Origin: Leptospira sp. WS58.C1
GTDB lineage: Bacteria; Spirochaetota; Leptospiria; Leptospirales; Leptospiraceae
Length of the DNA stretch: 64,000 nt
NCBI RefSeq assembly: GCF_040833995.1
Contig: NZ_CP162137.1
Coordinates: 3,084,001-3,148,000 of the forward strand
Direction: 5' to 3'
Shown here: positions 1 to 9,253 of the stretch, piece after piece
Layout of the letters: every line of letters begins with the position of its first letter
Position numbering within the stretch: position 1 is the first letter of the stretch
Position numbers and translations under genes: made by a program
The notes under the pieces: generated by a model
What the model saw: only the letters and a program-made list of their open reading frames with translations
Told to the model about the DNA's origin: nothing
The model's database searches: none

Positions 1-1
1 C

Positions 2-562
2 CTGATCATTCACTTGAGAGAATCTCTTTTTCCAAAAAGAGATTTTTCTCTTTCCGATGTATTTTTGGACTTTGCGGAGAAGGCTCGCAAGAACGGATTA
101 CTATCTTTGGAAGATCAACTCGCAGCAGTGCCCGACGCATTCTTAAGAAAAGGGATCCAACTCATCGTAGACGGAACTGACCCAAGAGCGGTGGAAGAAA
201 TTTTATTCGAAGCAGCGGAAGGCCAGGAGAATAAGGAAACCCGCTCCGCTAAAATTTTAGAAACTGCCGGAGGATTTTCTCCTACGATCGGGATCATCGG
301 AACCGTAATGGGACTTGTAAGCGTATTGGAAAATTTAGGAGCCGGAACAAGGGCTCTCGGAGAAGGGATCGCTACCGCATTCATCGCAACTTTCTACGGA
401 ATCGCATTTGCAAACTTAGTGTATTTTCCATTGGCAAATCGTCTTAGGACCTGGGCATTTTCCAGAGATAGAAGAAGACAAGCAATCATCCGAGGAATTA
501 TTTCTCTACAAACGGGAGACAACAGAAGGATCCTTGTGGAGAGAATGGCGCCGTTTTTGTAG
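2..562 (+). CDS. motA: Flagellar motor stator protein MotA, 5' end cut off by the window
   Basis: Inner-membrane stator subunit that, with MotB, passes ions and turns the flagellar rotor. The reading frame is open to the left edge, so the TTG at 14 is not the real start; roughly the first 70 residues, including the first two membrane helices, are missing. Visible are a cytoplasmic charged loop and the last two helices with the family motif [16 protein letters not shown] and [16 protein letters not shown]; each carries the conserved proline used in torque generation. The C-terminus (VERMAPFL) ends at the usual place. The stop codon lies inside a 14-bp palindrome. No motB follows: the next gene is on the other strand. 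ExbB/TolQ relatives are less likely because of the MotA-type proline motifs. Confidence 0.85.
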   Translation: MIIHLRESLFPKRDFSLSDVFLDFAEKARKNGLLSLEDQLAAVPDAFLRKGIQLIVDGTDPRAVEEILFEAAEGQENKETRSAKILETAGGFSPTIGIIGTVMGLVSVLENLGAGTRALGEGIATAFIATFYGIAFANLVYFPLANRLRTWAFSRDRRRQAIIRGIISLQTGDNRRILVERMAPFL

Positions 563-706
563 GAATTCCTACGGACAAGAGGGCGCCCCCACCCTGAAGG
601 CTTGGGTGGAGGAGGAGGGCCCGTGGGAGAACCCTTGCCCCCTATATCATAAAATTCTAATCTTTTCAATTAAATTTTCGAGGCATTAGCCTGTTGGAAT
701 TCCTAC
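559..706. repeat. Intergenic repeat element bounded by palindromes
   Basis: A perfect 14-bp palindrome GTAGGAATTCCTAC at 559-572 overlaps the motA stop codon, and a near copy GTTGGAATTCCTAC lies at 693-706. Between them is a GC-rich part with GGGCGCCC at 581-588 and a hairpin CCACCC/GGGTGG at 589-609, then an AT-rich part. A relative of the end motif (GTAGGAGTTCCAAC) occurs at 41415. This looks like a dispersed non-coding repeat; the hairpin could also end motA transcription. No coding sequence is seen in it. Confidence 0.5.
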
Positions 707-728
707 ATACTAAAGTAATATTCCCTTA

Positions 729-2360
729 TTAGATCGAATTAATCCCCGAATTCTTTTTACGATTCTCCTCTTCCCACATTTTATTTTCACGAACCTCATC
801 TATGAGATAAACTTCCTTATATTTTCGAAAAGAACCAAACTGGAATTTCCAGAACAATTCCCATCTCCTGGAATCGAACAATTCCCCTCTTGTCAATATA
901 TTCAAAGAATCATAATATTCTTTCAGCTTAGGATCCTGGATCTTATTTTCGCCGGACTCGACGGACTCAAAATAACCGGAAGGTAAACGTCTGATCTTAT
1001 GACCTACCCTTCCTTTTCCCTGAATCCGAGAAAGGAGAGGATCACCTAAAGCTACTATATCGATTATATATTTATCCGGCAGAAAAAATCCGAGTATACC
1101 TGTATTATATTTAATGAATACTTTTTGCTCGGTCGAAGGGAAAAAGGGCTTTTTATTCGCCAAACCGGGGAGTAAAGAATCCTTTTTATTATACCATGCG
1201 AGGCCTGTCCCGGGATAATACCAAAGTTTTTCGTCTGCAATCTCACCTTTACTTAAAATCCAAGGGTTTTGTTTCACCTGTTGCTTAACGGAATGCACCG
1301 GACTGGAGGATAGAAAAATATTATAAATAATTAAAACAGATCCCAGAATATAGATCTCTTTTTTATCCAGATTCTCCAGCCGCACTAATGCGATCCCTAA
1401 AAGAAAGATCACATAGGTAAAAAATCTCCCTGCCATAAAGTCTCCACCCACAAAGACGATATACGCCAAATAAGGTAAAGAGAAGCAGAGAGAAGTTACA
1501 ATAGGACCGGAACCTTTCCGCGAAAATACTCGGACAATCGCCACAATCGGAAGAAATATAAATACGATAGGATCCCATTTTAATTCGAAAAAATAATATT
1601 GCAAACCCTGCAAAAGTATCTGGGCAAAGGAATCTTCCACATTTGTTTTGGAATAATATGTATTCGGCAAAAGTGAACCGTAATAGAAGGCGGAAAATAA
1701 GAACCAAAAAACCGCAGGCAAACTGCAAAGAACAATTTTAGAACTTAAAGAAATATTAATCTTCCCTTGTTTCCATTCCTGGACAAAAACGATGAAAAGC
1801 GGGATCATAAAAATTAAAATAAAATCGATCCTGGAAACCAGACCAAGGCAAGCAAGAAGGACCAGGCTTGGCAGTTTGGATCCCGACCCCTCTTCTTTTT
1901 TAAAATACAAATAGAAGAAGATAGCCTCTATCAGGTAGTTTAAGGAATTCTCCAACCCTGAATAGGAATAATCCACGAAAGATCTAGACGACAAAAGAAA
2001 TCCAAAACCTAACCAAAACGAAACCGAAGAAACGGAGATCTTTTTTAAAAAATAAAATGCGAAAACTCCCCAAACAAATGAACTAAAAAATGACCAGAAC
2101 ACAATATTCTGATACAAATAATAAAAAGGAGAAAGTACAAGGATCAATAAGGGATTTGTAAACGCCTGTACACGTTCCGCGATATTCCAGCGTAATCCGA
2201 AACCGTTTGCCAAATGATCTAAAACTCGAAAGCTGATGAACGAATCATCGCTTAACCAAGCGTTTTGATACGAAATATAGGAGAAAATAAAAAAAATTAA
2301 GGCTAGTTCAAAGTAATTTGATCGAAAAATTTTCTTCCAATCAAAGCGATCCAATATCAT
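729..2360 (-). CDS. Polytopic membrane protein, ZomB-like GT-C glycosyltransferase candidate
   Basis: 543 residues with many hydrophobic helices and a soluble C-terminal third. The N-terminal loop after the first helix reads WLSDDSFISFRVLDHLANGFGLRWN followed by ERVQAFTNPL, the acidic-loop pattern of GT-C lipid-linked sugar transferases and particularly of ZomB/AftB-like proteins (DDAxISxR ... NPGERVxGxTNPL in those families). The DD pair would be the catalytic acidic motif. The likely role is transfer of a sugar from a polyprenyl phosphate donor to an envelope acceptor on the periplasmic side; the substrate cannot be told. It starts 6 bases after the antiporter stop upstream, so the two may share a transcript. 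The family match is from motif memory, not a search. Confidence 0.6.
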   Translation of the reverse strand: MILDRFDWKKIFRSNYFELALIFFIFSYISYQNAWLSDDSFISFRVLDHLANGFGLRWNIAERVQAFTNPLLILVLSPFYYLYQNIVFWSFFSSFVWGVFAFYFLKKISVSSVSFWLGFGFLLSSRSFVDYSYSGLENSLNYLIEAIFFYLYFKKEEGSGSKLPSLVLLACLGLVSRIDFILIFMIPLFIVFVQEWKQGKINISLSSKIVLCSLPAVFWFLFSAFYYGSLLPNTYYSKTNVEDSFAQILLQGLQYYFFELKWDPIVFIFLPIVAIVRVFSRKGSGPIVTSLCFSLPYLAYIVFVGGDFMAGRFFTYVIFLLGIALVRLENLDKKEIYILGSVLIIYNIFLSSSPVHSVKQQVKQNPWILSKGEIADEKLWYYPGTGLAWYNKKDSLLPGLANKKPFFPSTEQKVFIKYNTGILGFFLPDKYIIDIVALGDPLLSRIQGKGRVGHKIRRLPSGYFESVESGENKIQDPKLKEYYDSLNILTRGELFDSRRWELFWKFQFGSFRKYKEVYLIDEVRENKMWEEENRKKNSGINSI

Positions 2361-2366
2361 ACGAAG

Positions 2367-3854
2367 TCATACTTCCTTTTTATCCCCCATTCTGGAAAGG
2401 ATTTCTCGGATCTTATCTTCCGCACCTTCCGGAGTTAACACCAGAAGAACGTCCCCATCTTCCATTTTGGTCTTACCAGTCGGAACCAAATGAGAATCTC
2501 CCCTATAGATCAAGGTGATCAAAGAATTTTCCGGGAAATCCAATTCGTAGACGAACTTGCCTACCGACGCCGAACCATAAGGAACGATATATTCCAAAAG
2601 TTGTGTATCACTTTTTTCCTTGTTCTCGAATTCGAATGGATAAGAAGCTCTTTGTTCCAAAGTCGCTTCTAGTCCTAACACTCGCACTGCAAACGGTATG
2701 GTAGATCCTTGCAGCAATAAAGACGTTAGAACCGTAAAGAAGACGATATGAAAGATCATCTCCGATTCGGGGAGTTGTTTTGCAAAAGGAAATGTCGCCA
2801 GGATAATCGGAGCAGCTCCCCTTAACCCCACCCAAGAAACCAAAAGTTTTTCTCTCCAGTCTACTTTAAATCCAGTTAGAGCCAAAAACACAGCGGCCGG
2901 TCTTGCCACCACAATTAGAAAAATTGAGAATGCGATTCCGAGAATTGCAACGGAAGGAATTTTAGAAGGAAAGACTAGAAGTCCTAAAGTTAAAAACATT
3001 ACAATCTGCATCAACCATGCAATCCCGTCCATAAAACGAACATTACTCCGTTTATGAACGAAGGATCTGTTCCCGATAATGATTCCAGCGATATAAACCG
3101 CCAAAAACGGGTTTCCCCCGATCAGATCCGTAGCCGCATACACAAATAAAACGGAAGCAGAAAGTAATACCGGATACAACCCTTCGTAATCCAGTTTGAT
3201 ACGGTTCATTCCTCTATAGATCCAATATCCTAAAAGTAATCCTAGGATAATTCCCAAACTAAATTGTTGGAAGATGGTCCAAGCCAAACTGTCCCAAGTG
3301 GGAGAAGAAGTTCCTACAAAACCTAAAACGGAAGTTGTCAATAAGACCGCCAGCGGATCGTTACTACCTGACTCCAATTCTAAAAGAGAAGTAAGTCCTT
3401 TTCTCATACCGATATTACTGGTCCTTAGAACGTTGAATACCGCCGCCGCATCTGTAGAAGATACGATCGCCCCCAAAAGGAATCCGATAATCGGGTCGAA
3501 ACCCATTACAAAAATTGCGAATAAGGCCACGAATAAACAAGTAAGAAGTACTCCCAAGGTTCCGAGAGAAATTCCTTTCCAGAGTACCGGTTTTACCTTG
3601 GTCCAATCGGTTTCTAAACCGCCCGAGAACAAGATGAATGCTAATGCAATGGAGCCAACTTTACGGGTAAGATCAGCGTCGTTAAACCAGATCATTAGAA
3701 TGCCGTCTGAACCAGCCAACATTCCGATCGATAAGAAAATTAGTAGAGAGGGAATTCCGAATTTTGTGGAAACACGCAATAAGCCTATGCTCAATATGAT
3801 GAGGCTCGAGAGAGCTAAAATTTGAAACTCGAAGTTAAGAGCGTTCAATTCCAC
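2367..3854 (-). CDS. nhaP2: Potassium/proton antiporter, NhaP2 (CvrA) type
   Basis: 495 residues. The first about 390 form a CPA1 antiporter membrane domain of some 12 helices, with the ion-site motif SSTDAAAVFNVLR and, just after it, LLELESGSNDPLAVLLT, which matches the conserved ESGxNDPxA of this family. A cytoplasmic RCK/TrkA-C-like domain (about 410-490, ending in the LVLTPEGAEDKI segment) follows, as in NhaP2. Such proteins exchange K+ or other monovalent cations for protons and help with pH and osmotic balance. The start at 3854 (MELNALNF) leaves a short extracytoplasmic N-terminus. It lies directly upstream of the glycosyltransferase-like gene with a 6-base gap. Confidence 0.85.
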   Translation of the reverse strand: MELNALNFEFQILALSSLIILSIGLLRVSTKFGIPSLLIFLSIGMLAGSDGILMIWFNDADLTRKVGSIALAFILFSGGLETDWTKVKPVLWKGISLGTLGVLLTCLFVALFAIFVMGFDPIIGFLLGAIVSSTDAAAVFNVLRTSNIGMRKGLTSLLELESGSNDPLAVLLTTSVLGFVGTSSPTWDSLAWTIFQQFSLGIILGLLLGYWIYRGMNRIKLDYEGLYPVLLSASVLFVYAATDLIGGNPFLAVYIAGIIIGNRSFVHKRSNVRFMDGIAWLMQIVMFLTLGLLVFPSKIPSVAILGIAFSIFLIVVARPAAVFLALTGFKVDWREKLLVSWVGLRGAAPIILATFPFAKQLPESEMIFHIVFFTVLTSLLLQGSTIPFAVRVLGLEATLEQRASYPFEFENKEKSDTQLLEYIVPYGSASVGKFVYELDFPENSLITLIYRGDSHLVPTGKTKMEDGDVLLVLTPEGAEDKIREILSRMGDKKEV

Positions 3855-4027
3855 TACGATAGATTATAATCCGTTGAAAATTATGCGATTTCTTTTTTTA
3901 TAGTCCGCGCTAAAACTTAGATTATCGATTTAGTTCAATTTCCGAGCTTCAAGAATCTGAACCATTTAGGACAGGGTCTTATACGAAAAAACTATTTTCA
4001 AAACAAAAGTTAAGACCATTGGACCCA

Positions 4028-4366
4028 TTAGACAACATCCGAGTTCAGTTCATACAATAAATCTTTCAACTCTCTGGGGTCGGTGACTTCTACCAATCTA
4101 TCTTCTCCGAATTCGTCCGCTTCTATTTTCACGGCAAAGTATCCGAAACTTTCTTCTCCTTTTAAAAATCCCACATCCAAATTGATGAGATCTGTTTCTT
4201 CTTCCGTAGAAGGAACGAGTAAAAAATATTGGTGTTCGTCTAGTTCGACTACTTCTCCAACGATGAATGAATATGGATTTCCATCCTCATCCAACAAATG
4301 TAGCAATTCTTCTCCCAGCTCCTCATGGTCTGTGGATTCGGTTTCCTGATCGTAAGATTCCAACAT
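4028..4366 (-). CDS. DUF1292 (YrzB-like) acidic protein
   Basis: 112 residues, very acidic. The pattern LLDEDGNPYSFIVGEVVELDEHQYFLLVP followed by an acidic stretch, then a second half beginning YFAVKIEADEFGEDRLVEVTD, is that of the DUF1292 family, small cytoplasmic proteins of unknown function best known in Firmicutes. The start at 4366 is preceded by AAGGAAG at a good distance. It is divergent from the histidine kinase gene at 4553, with about 190 bases between the starts that should hold both promoters. Confidence 0.7.
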   Translation of the reverse strand: MLESYDQETESTDHEELGEELLHLLDEDGNPYSFIVGEVVELDEHQYFLLVPSTEEETDLINLDVGFLKGEESFGYFAVKIEADEFGEDRLVEVTDPRELKDLLYELNSDVV

Positions 4367-4552
4367 AAAGATCGCTTCCTTATGTTAAAGATCGGCTCAA
4401 AAAAGGATCCGGCTTTGCCGTAAAAGGTGGACAAACTCGAAAATCCACCGTTTATAGGATGAAATTCCGTCAATCTTGGCGGAAATTTCAAATCTCCACT
4501 TGCAAAAATCTTAAAGATGCCGCATTTGGTGATACTCCGGCAACGAACAGAT

Positions 4553-7039
4553 ATGCATTCGAGTCGCGTAATTTTTCCGATTTTTATTTTCTGCCTTCTT
4601 CTCACCTGGAATTGCGGAAGGATAGATTATGATTTGGGAGAAATTCGGGAAGGTAAGCTGGATGCGTCCACCTGGGACCCGAGTAAAACCATCCTTTCTC
4701 TCAGTGGAGAATGGGAACTGGTTCCCGGAAAATTTTTGGCATCCGAACCGGAGCCGGGGCAAATCCAAGAGTCGGTATATGCGCCGATTCCTCAGATCTG
4801 GAACGAACTGACAAAAGACGGAAAACTATTATTTCCGAATGGTAAAGGTTTCGGAACCTATACTCTACGTCTGCAATTGCCCGAAAATTGTCCTGAACTG
4901 ATGTTAAAAGTTCCCGATTTAGGAACATCTTACTCGATCTATGCGGATGGAAAACTTTTGGAAACCGTTGGCAAAGTGGGAAAGACTCCCGAAACTTCCG
5001 TGCCATTCCTCCAAACTTCTATCGTCATCCTTCCGAAAGACCTGAAAAAACTGGATTTTGAGATCTCCAATTTTGCCCATATCAATGGGGGTCTTTGGTT
5101 TACCCCCGAGATCGGGATACCTTCCCTCATATTAAGAAAATTGCATTATAGCCAGGCAATAGACATGGCAAGCTCTGCCGCGGTCTTGGTACTTGCGATC
5201 TATCAAATTATGGCTTTTCTAAGAACAAGAGAAGAAAAAAGCCAATTGTATTTTGCATTATTTTCATTAGCTTCCGTATTTCGGTTTTTCTTAACGGGGA
5301 ATAGGCTTTTTAATTATGTATTTCCCGAAATTCCCTGGGAGATCAGCTATAGATTAGAATACCTAAGCACCTATATTTTATGTTCGGGGTTTTTGTCCTA
5401 TTCTGCGACCGCGTTTAAACAGGATTTCCATCCCAAAACGGAAAGGATCTCCCTGATCATATTATTAATTTTCGCAATTCCCACGATAGTCCTGCCTGCG
5501 GAATATTATGCCAGATTACTTTTTCCTTTCCAATTTACGATTATCATCGGCGGAGCTTACACTCTATTGGGATGTGCAAGAGCGGTAATCCATGCAAGAC
5601 CCGGCTCCAGATTTTTCCTGGTAGGGATCTCCTTTATCATCATCGCCGGTGCAAACGATATCCTGGCCTCGCACTATATATTAAATAACAATTATATACT
5701 TGCTCCGGCGATCTTTTTATTCATATTCTTCCATAGCCTAGGATTTTCATTCTCCTTCTCTCGGGTTCTAAGAACTTCTATGGAAGCGGAGAAGGGATTA
5801 CAGATCGCAAACCAAAATCTAAACGAGTTAAAAACGGAATTAGAAAGCAAGGTGGAATCCAGGACGATCCAGCTCACCGCCGCCAAAGAAAAAGCGGAAT
5901 GGGAAGCCAAATATAGATACGACTTTCTGGCCATCATGAGCCATGAGATCCGCACTCCTTTGAACGGGTTATTAGGAACTTCTAATCTTCTTTCGGAAAC
6001 CTCCTTGACACAAGAGCAAAAGGAATATGCGGATATAATACAAGCATCGGGAGAAAACCTTCTCCACTTAGTGAACCAACTATTAGATCTTTCTAAAATA
6101 GAGAATCATCGTTTTGTCCTTGAGATCCTACCCTTCGATCCATTTGCAGTTTTACAAAGAGCGGCAAGAGTGGTAAAGGCCAGAGCGGAAGAAAAAAGGG
6201 TCTTGGTGGATATCTCTTATCCGGAACACCACCCTGGGATCTTCTTAGGAGATGAAGGAAGGATCCAACAAGTACTCTTAAATCTTTTGAGTAATGCGAT
6301 CAAGTTTACCGGCTCCGGTGGAAAGGTCTGCCTTGGAGTTCGTTTTTATGGAGAAGACCTTTTCTCCCGTGTATTAGAATTCTGGGTAGAAGACGACGGA
6401 GTCGGAATCGCAGAAGACCAAGCCGCAGTATTATTCGAACCTTTCGTGCAAGCGGATTCTTCCGTTGCTAGAAAATTCGGGGGAAGCGGGTTAGGCCTAA
6501 CCATCTCCAAAAAATTGGTGGAACTTATGGGGGGAAGTATTCGGATCACAAGTTCTCCGGGTAAAGGATCCAAATTCTCCTTTTTACTTCCCTTCCCTCA
6601 GGAAGAACCGGAAAAACAAGATTTGGAAGAAGAGGCAGCTCCGCCTATCGTTCTACCTCCGCTCAAAATTTTACTTGTAGAAGACCAAGAATTTTCTAGA
6701 AAAGTTGCATTTGATATTCTCACTAAATTAGGCATGAAGGTACATTCTTTAGGAATGGGAAAGGATGCGATCGCTCAATTGGAGAGAGAGACCTACGAGA
6801 TCATACTCTTAGATATCGATCTTCCGGATATCAGCGGCGTAGAAGTTTCCAAGAAGATCAAGGAGACTTTCGCTCATCCTCCATATCTTGTGGCCTGGAC
6901 AGCTCACGCTTTGCCCGGCTCGGAAGAGTTTTTCCAAAGCTCAGGATTCGATTCTTATCTCAAAAAACCTTCTCTCAAAAGGGATTGGATCCTATTCCTA
7001 GAAAGATATGTGCAGAGTAGACCCAAACCAGCAGGCTAA
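4553..7039 (+). CDS. 7TM hybrid histidine kinase with C-terminal receiver
   Basis: 828 residues from the ATG at 4553; an ATG 36 bases upstream is in frame but would bury the signal sequence. Order: hydrophobic signal ending LLLTWNC (possible lipidation site), a periplasmic beta-sandwich sensor of the 7TMR-DISM extracellular type (about 30-205), seven membrane helices (about 210-405), a coiled coil, HisKA with MSHEIRTPLNG, HATPase with N box LLSNAIKF and G boxes DDGVGI and GGSGLGL, and a receiver domain with LLVEDQ, the phospho-acceptor in LLDIDLP and a C-terminal KKP. It probably senses a periplasmic ligand and signals by internal phosphorelay. No output protein is adjacent. The family is common in spirochaetes. 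Confidence 0.88.
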   Translation: MHSSRVIFPIFIFCLLLTWNCGRIDYDLGEIREGKLDASTWDPSKTILSLSGEWELVPGKFLASEPEPGQIQESVYAPIPQIWNELTKDGKLLFPNGKGFGTYTLRLQLPENCPELMLKVPDLGTSYSIYADGKLLETVGKVGKTPETSVPFLQTSIVILPKDLKKLDFEISNFAHINGGLWFTPEIGIPSLILRKLHYSQAIDMASSAAVLVLAIYQIMAFLRTREEKSQLYFALFSLASVFRFFLTGNRLFNYVFPEIPWEISYRLEYLSTYILCSGFLSYSATAFKQDFHPKTERISLIILLIFAIPTIVLPAEYYARLLFPFQFTIIIGGAYTLLGCARAVIHARPGSRFFLVGISFIIIAGANDILASHYILNNNYILAPAIFLFIFFHSLGFSFSFSRVLRTSMEAEKGLQIANQNLNELKTELESKVESRTIQLTAAKEKAEWEAKYRYDFLAIMSHEIRTPLNGLLGTSNLLSETSLTQEQKEYADIIQASGENLLHLVNQLLDLSKIENHRFVLEILPFDPFAVLQRAARVVKARAEEKRVLVDISYPEHHPGIFLGDEGRIQQVLLNLLSNAIKFTGSGGKVCLGVRFYGEDLFSRVLEFWVEDDGVGIAEDQAAVLFEPFVQADSSVARKFGGSGLGLTISKKLVELMGGSIRITSSPGKGSKFSFLLPFPQEEPEKQDLEEEAAPPIVLPPLKILLVEDQEFSRKVAFDILTKLGMKVHSLGMGKDAIAQLERETYEIILLDIDLPDISGVEVSKKIKETFAHPPYLVAWTAHALPGSEEFFQSSGFDSYLKKPSLKRDWILFLERYVQSRPKPAG

Positions 7040-7049
7040 TTCATTAAAA

Positions 7050-7262
7050 ATGTACAATATACTCTCTGTTACTTTCGTATTATTTATCTTTTTTGGATCA
7101 TCCAATTGTAATTCAGGAGGAAAACAGGACTGTAGCAGAGCCACTCCAAGTGATAAAAAAACCTCGGAGATACTTCAGGCCGCTTGTTTAACGAACCGCA
7201 ACGATCAAAATGTTTGTAATCTTTACCTGTTGGAAGCGGTTTATCACGCGCATTGTTGGTAA
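7050..7262 (+). CDS. Small cysteine-rich lipoprotein
   Basis: 70 residues starting at MYNILSVTF; a possible start 42 bases upstream overlaps the kinase gene and lacks the signal sequence. A hydrophobic stretch ends FFGSSNC, which fits a spirochaete lipobox. The mature part has four more cysteines (DC, AAC, VC, HC) in about 50 residues, suggesting two disulfides. Its start is 10 bases after the kinase stop, so it is probably co-transcribed with it. I do not recognise a named family. A role with the sensor kinase, such as a periplasmic ligand or modulator, is only a guess from position. Confidence 0.6.
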   Translation: MYNILSVTFVLFIFFGSSNCNSGGKQDCSRATPSDKKTSEILQAACLTNRNDQNVCNLYLLEAVYHAHCW

Positions 7263-7271
7263 AAAAGAATA

Positions 7272-7562
7272 TCAAAACTCCTCGAAAGGAAGTTTGTTCT
7301 TCTTAGAATTATTGCAATCCTTACATGCAGGGACCAAGTTCGCTTTGATCGATTTTCCCCCTTTTGCCAAAGGGATCAGATGATCCATTGTAAGTTCGTC
7401 CGGAGGAAATTTTTTACCGCAATAATAACAGATTCCGTCCGCTTTCTTTTTTCTCCACCAAGGAGTTTTGCGTAGTTCTTTTGCGATCTGTCTTTGCTTT
7501 TTGATCTCGGATTCGCTTACCCAAAGAAGCGGCTCTTCCGAATATTCTCCAGGTCCGTTCAT
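7272..7562 (-). CDS. HNH endonuclease-family protein
   Basis: 96 residues from the ATG at 7562, which overlaps the manA stop in an ATGA arrangement; a longer start inside manA is unlikely. The C-terminal half is a compact HNH domain: CYYCGKKF, then DHLIPLAKGG, then NLVPACKDCNNSK. The two CxxC pairs would bind structural zinc, while the histidine of DHL and the asparagines form the catalytic site. The N-terminal half is basic and helical. Stand-alone HNH proteins of this size act as nicking or restriction-type nucleases. The translational coupling to manA, a sugar isomerase gene, is odd and probably reflects compaction, not shared function. Confidence 0.8.
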   Translation of the reverse strand: MNGPGEYSEEPLLWVSESEIKKQRQIAKELRKTPWWRKKKADGICYYCGKKFPPDELTMDHLIPLAKGGKSIKANLVPACKDCNNSKKNKLPFEEF

Positions 7563-8551
7563 GGGGAAGTATATTGGATCCAATCCGAACCTGGACCGGA
7601 CCAAGCCAGACGTAAAAAAGAAGATTTAGATTCGCAGATCACCCCTTCTTTAATCCCGGCAGCGGTGACTAAAACGGTATCTCCCGTTTTTAGATCCAGA
7701 TCTTCTAGTTTACATTCTCCACTTAAGATCATCAAAATATGGAACACAGGCTCGGAAGAAAAAGGAGGAAGTGCAAACTTCTTACTAGAATCGATTTCTA
7801 AAATTTCCATCCGGAACTTATCGTTTGCAGTTAGGACAAAACGATTGAATTCGAAAGAATCGATTCGTTTCGGACTCAGCCTATCCTGAGGATCAGCGGA
7901 AGAAAAATCCAAAACATCCAACGCTTTTTTGAGATGTAACTCTCTAGGTCTCCCGTAATCGTACACTCTATAAGTTGAATCGGATGATTGTTGGACTTCC
8001 ATAAGAAGGATGCCGCCGCCGATTGCGTGTATCCTGCCGGGATTCAGTAGAAAAGAATCCAATTCTTTCACTTCTACTTCGTTTAGAATTTCTTCGACTC
8101 GGTTTGATTGTACGTATTGTGAAAATTCTTCCTTACTGGTTTGTTTGGAAAATCCACAAACTAGTTTGGACCCCTTATCCGCTTGTAAAATCGTCCAAGC
8201 TTCTTTTTTACCTGCGCTTTCCGGATCAAACTTTTCCGCATACGCGTCGTCCGGATGGACTTGTACGGATAATTTTTCTTTAGCGTCTATGAGTTTGATC
8301 AATAATGGAAATCCTTGCCCTTTAAAAGGTTTTCCAAGAACCGACTCGTAATCGGATGTATACACTTCTCTGAACGTTTTTCCGGAACATTCTCCGTTTG
8401 TAATTTTGGAAAGGTCGGAACCGTAATCCGAAATCTCCCAGGACTCTCCTATATCTCCCGAAGGGATAACACGCCCCAATACGGTTTCTAATTTTCTACC
8501 ACCCCAGACTTTTTCCTTATAGATGGGCTCGAATTTGAAAACCTTCTGCAT
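7559..8551 (-). CDS. manA: Mannose-6-phosphate isomerase, class I
   Basis: 330 residues. The enzyme interconverts fructose 6-phosphate and mannose 6-phosphate, feeding GDP-mannose and lipopolysaccharide sugars. The cupin-fold type I signatures are visible: KVWGG near the N-terminus, QVHPDD (zinc histidine), GKKEAW (zinc glutamate) and the loop NPGRIHAIGGG with the last metal histidine, followed by the typical YRVYDYGR. The length fits the short bacterial form. It lies 6 bases downstream of the J-domain gene and overlaps the HNH gene, so the three are one transcription unit. pgi at 44.3-45.6 kb supplies the fructose 6-phosphate end of the pathway. Confidence 0.92.
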   Translation of the reverse strand: MQKVFKFEPIYKEKVWGGRKLETVLGRVIPSGDIGESWEISDYGSDLSKITNGECSGKTFREVYTSDYESVLGKPFKGQGFPLLIKLIDAKEKLSVQVHPDDAYAEKFDPESAGKKEAWTILQADKGSKLVCGFSKQTSKEEFSQYVQSNRVEEILNEVEVKELDSFLLNPGRIHAIGGGILLMEVQQSSDSTYRVYDYGRPRELHLKKALDVLDFSSADPQDRLSPKRIDSFEFNRFVLTANDKFRMEILEIDSSKKFALPPFSSEPVFHILMILSGECKLEDLDLKTGDTVLVTAAGIKEGVICESKSSFLRLAWSGPGSDWIQYTSP

Positions 8552-8557
8552 ATATGC

Positions 8558-9226
8558 CTATTTTTTTTGACCCTGGAAGAGTTCAATTTTAACTTTTAAG
8601 ATCCGCTTCTTGAAATGAGTAAATACGTCGGGACGAAACCCGGATAGATCTAAGGTATAGATCCTACCAGGGACTAAACTCCCCGGCTCCGGGCTCCATT
8701 TTAGGTACCTGTAACTCTTATAACTTCCCTTTCCTCCGCAGGAAGCGCAGTTCAGGTCCGAACCTCTACATTCCGGACAGATAGATCTGACCACCAAAGG
8801 AATGGCTGCGAATATTCTGCCTAGTAGCTCTTCCGGTTTGAGACAGATCCGAATATCATAATAGATGCCGGTGTATTTTTTGCGATCCCTACTTCTCATA
8901 CCGGCGCGAAGAAGTCCCCTTCTTGCAAATTCAACCGCTTGTGTAGCGAATACAATCCTGGAAGGTGGGATTAAATGAATTCCATTTTTTGCATGTTCTT
9001 GTTTCTTTCTGATTTTGAATTCTTGATCGAAACGAGAACGTTCTTCCGGTTTGGACAGTACCTGGTAGGATTCCAAAACTTTTAAGAAGACCGGTTCGGA
9101 ACCCGTTAGTCTATTGTCCGGATGAAAAATTTTGGCGAGCTCTCTATATCTATGTTTGATAGATTCAGGACTGGCACCGTAATTCAGACCCAGAACCCGA
9201 TAATGATCTGTCCAGGCCGAATTCAT
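8558..9226 (-). CDS. J-domain (DnaJ-like) protein
   Basis: 222 residues. An N-terminal J domain (about 3-68) has the essential HPD motif in AKIFHPDNRLTG between its helices, so it should stimulate the ATPase of an Hsp70. There is no Gly/Phe linker. The middle has a single small zinc-binding-like group, CPECRGSDLNCASCGGKG, reminiscent of half of the DnaJ zinc region (CxxCxG). The rest is a basic region not seen in classical DnaJ. It is therefore a specialised co-chaperone, not the housekeeping DnaJ. It precedes manA by 6 bases. Confidence 0.82.
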   Translation of the reverse strand: MNSAWTDHYRVLGLNYGASPESIKHRYRELAKIFHPDNRLTGSEPVFLKVLESYQVLSKPEERSRFDQEFKIRKKQEHAKNGIHLIPPSRIVFATQAVEFARRGLLRAGMRSRDRKKYTGIYYDIRICLKPEELLGRIFAAIPLVVRSICPECRGSDLNCASCGGKGSYKSYRYLKWSPEPGSLVPGRIYTLDLSGFRPDVFTHFKKRILKVKIELFQGQKK

Positions 9227-9253
9227 GGTAAAATTTTAGACTCTAAAAACGAT

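Noticed and set aside
3274..3825. A 183-codon plus-strand frame opposite the antiporter gene
   Set aside because: It mirrors the antiporter codon pattern and shows no motif or ribosome-binding site; the antiporter is clear.
7272..7562. HNH gene as part of a homing or restriction element
   Set aside because: No partner methylase, intron or intein border is seen; it is only a stand-alone HNH protein overlapping manA.
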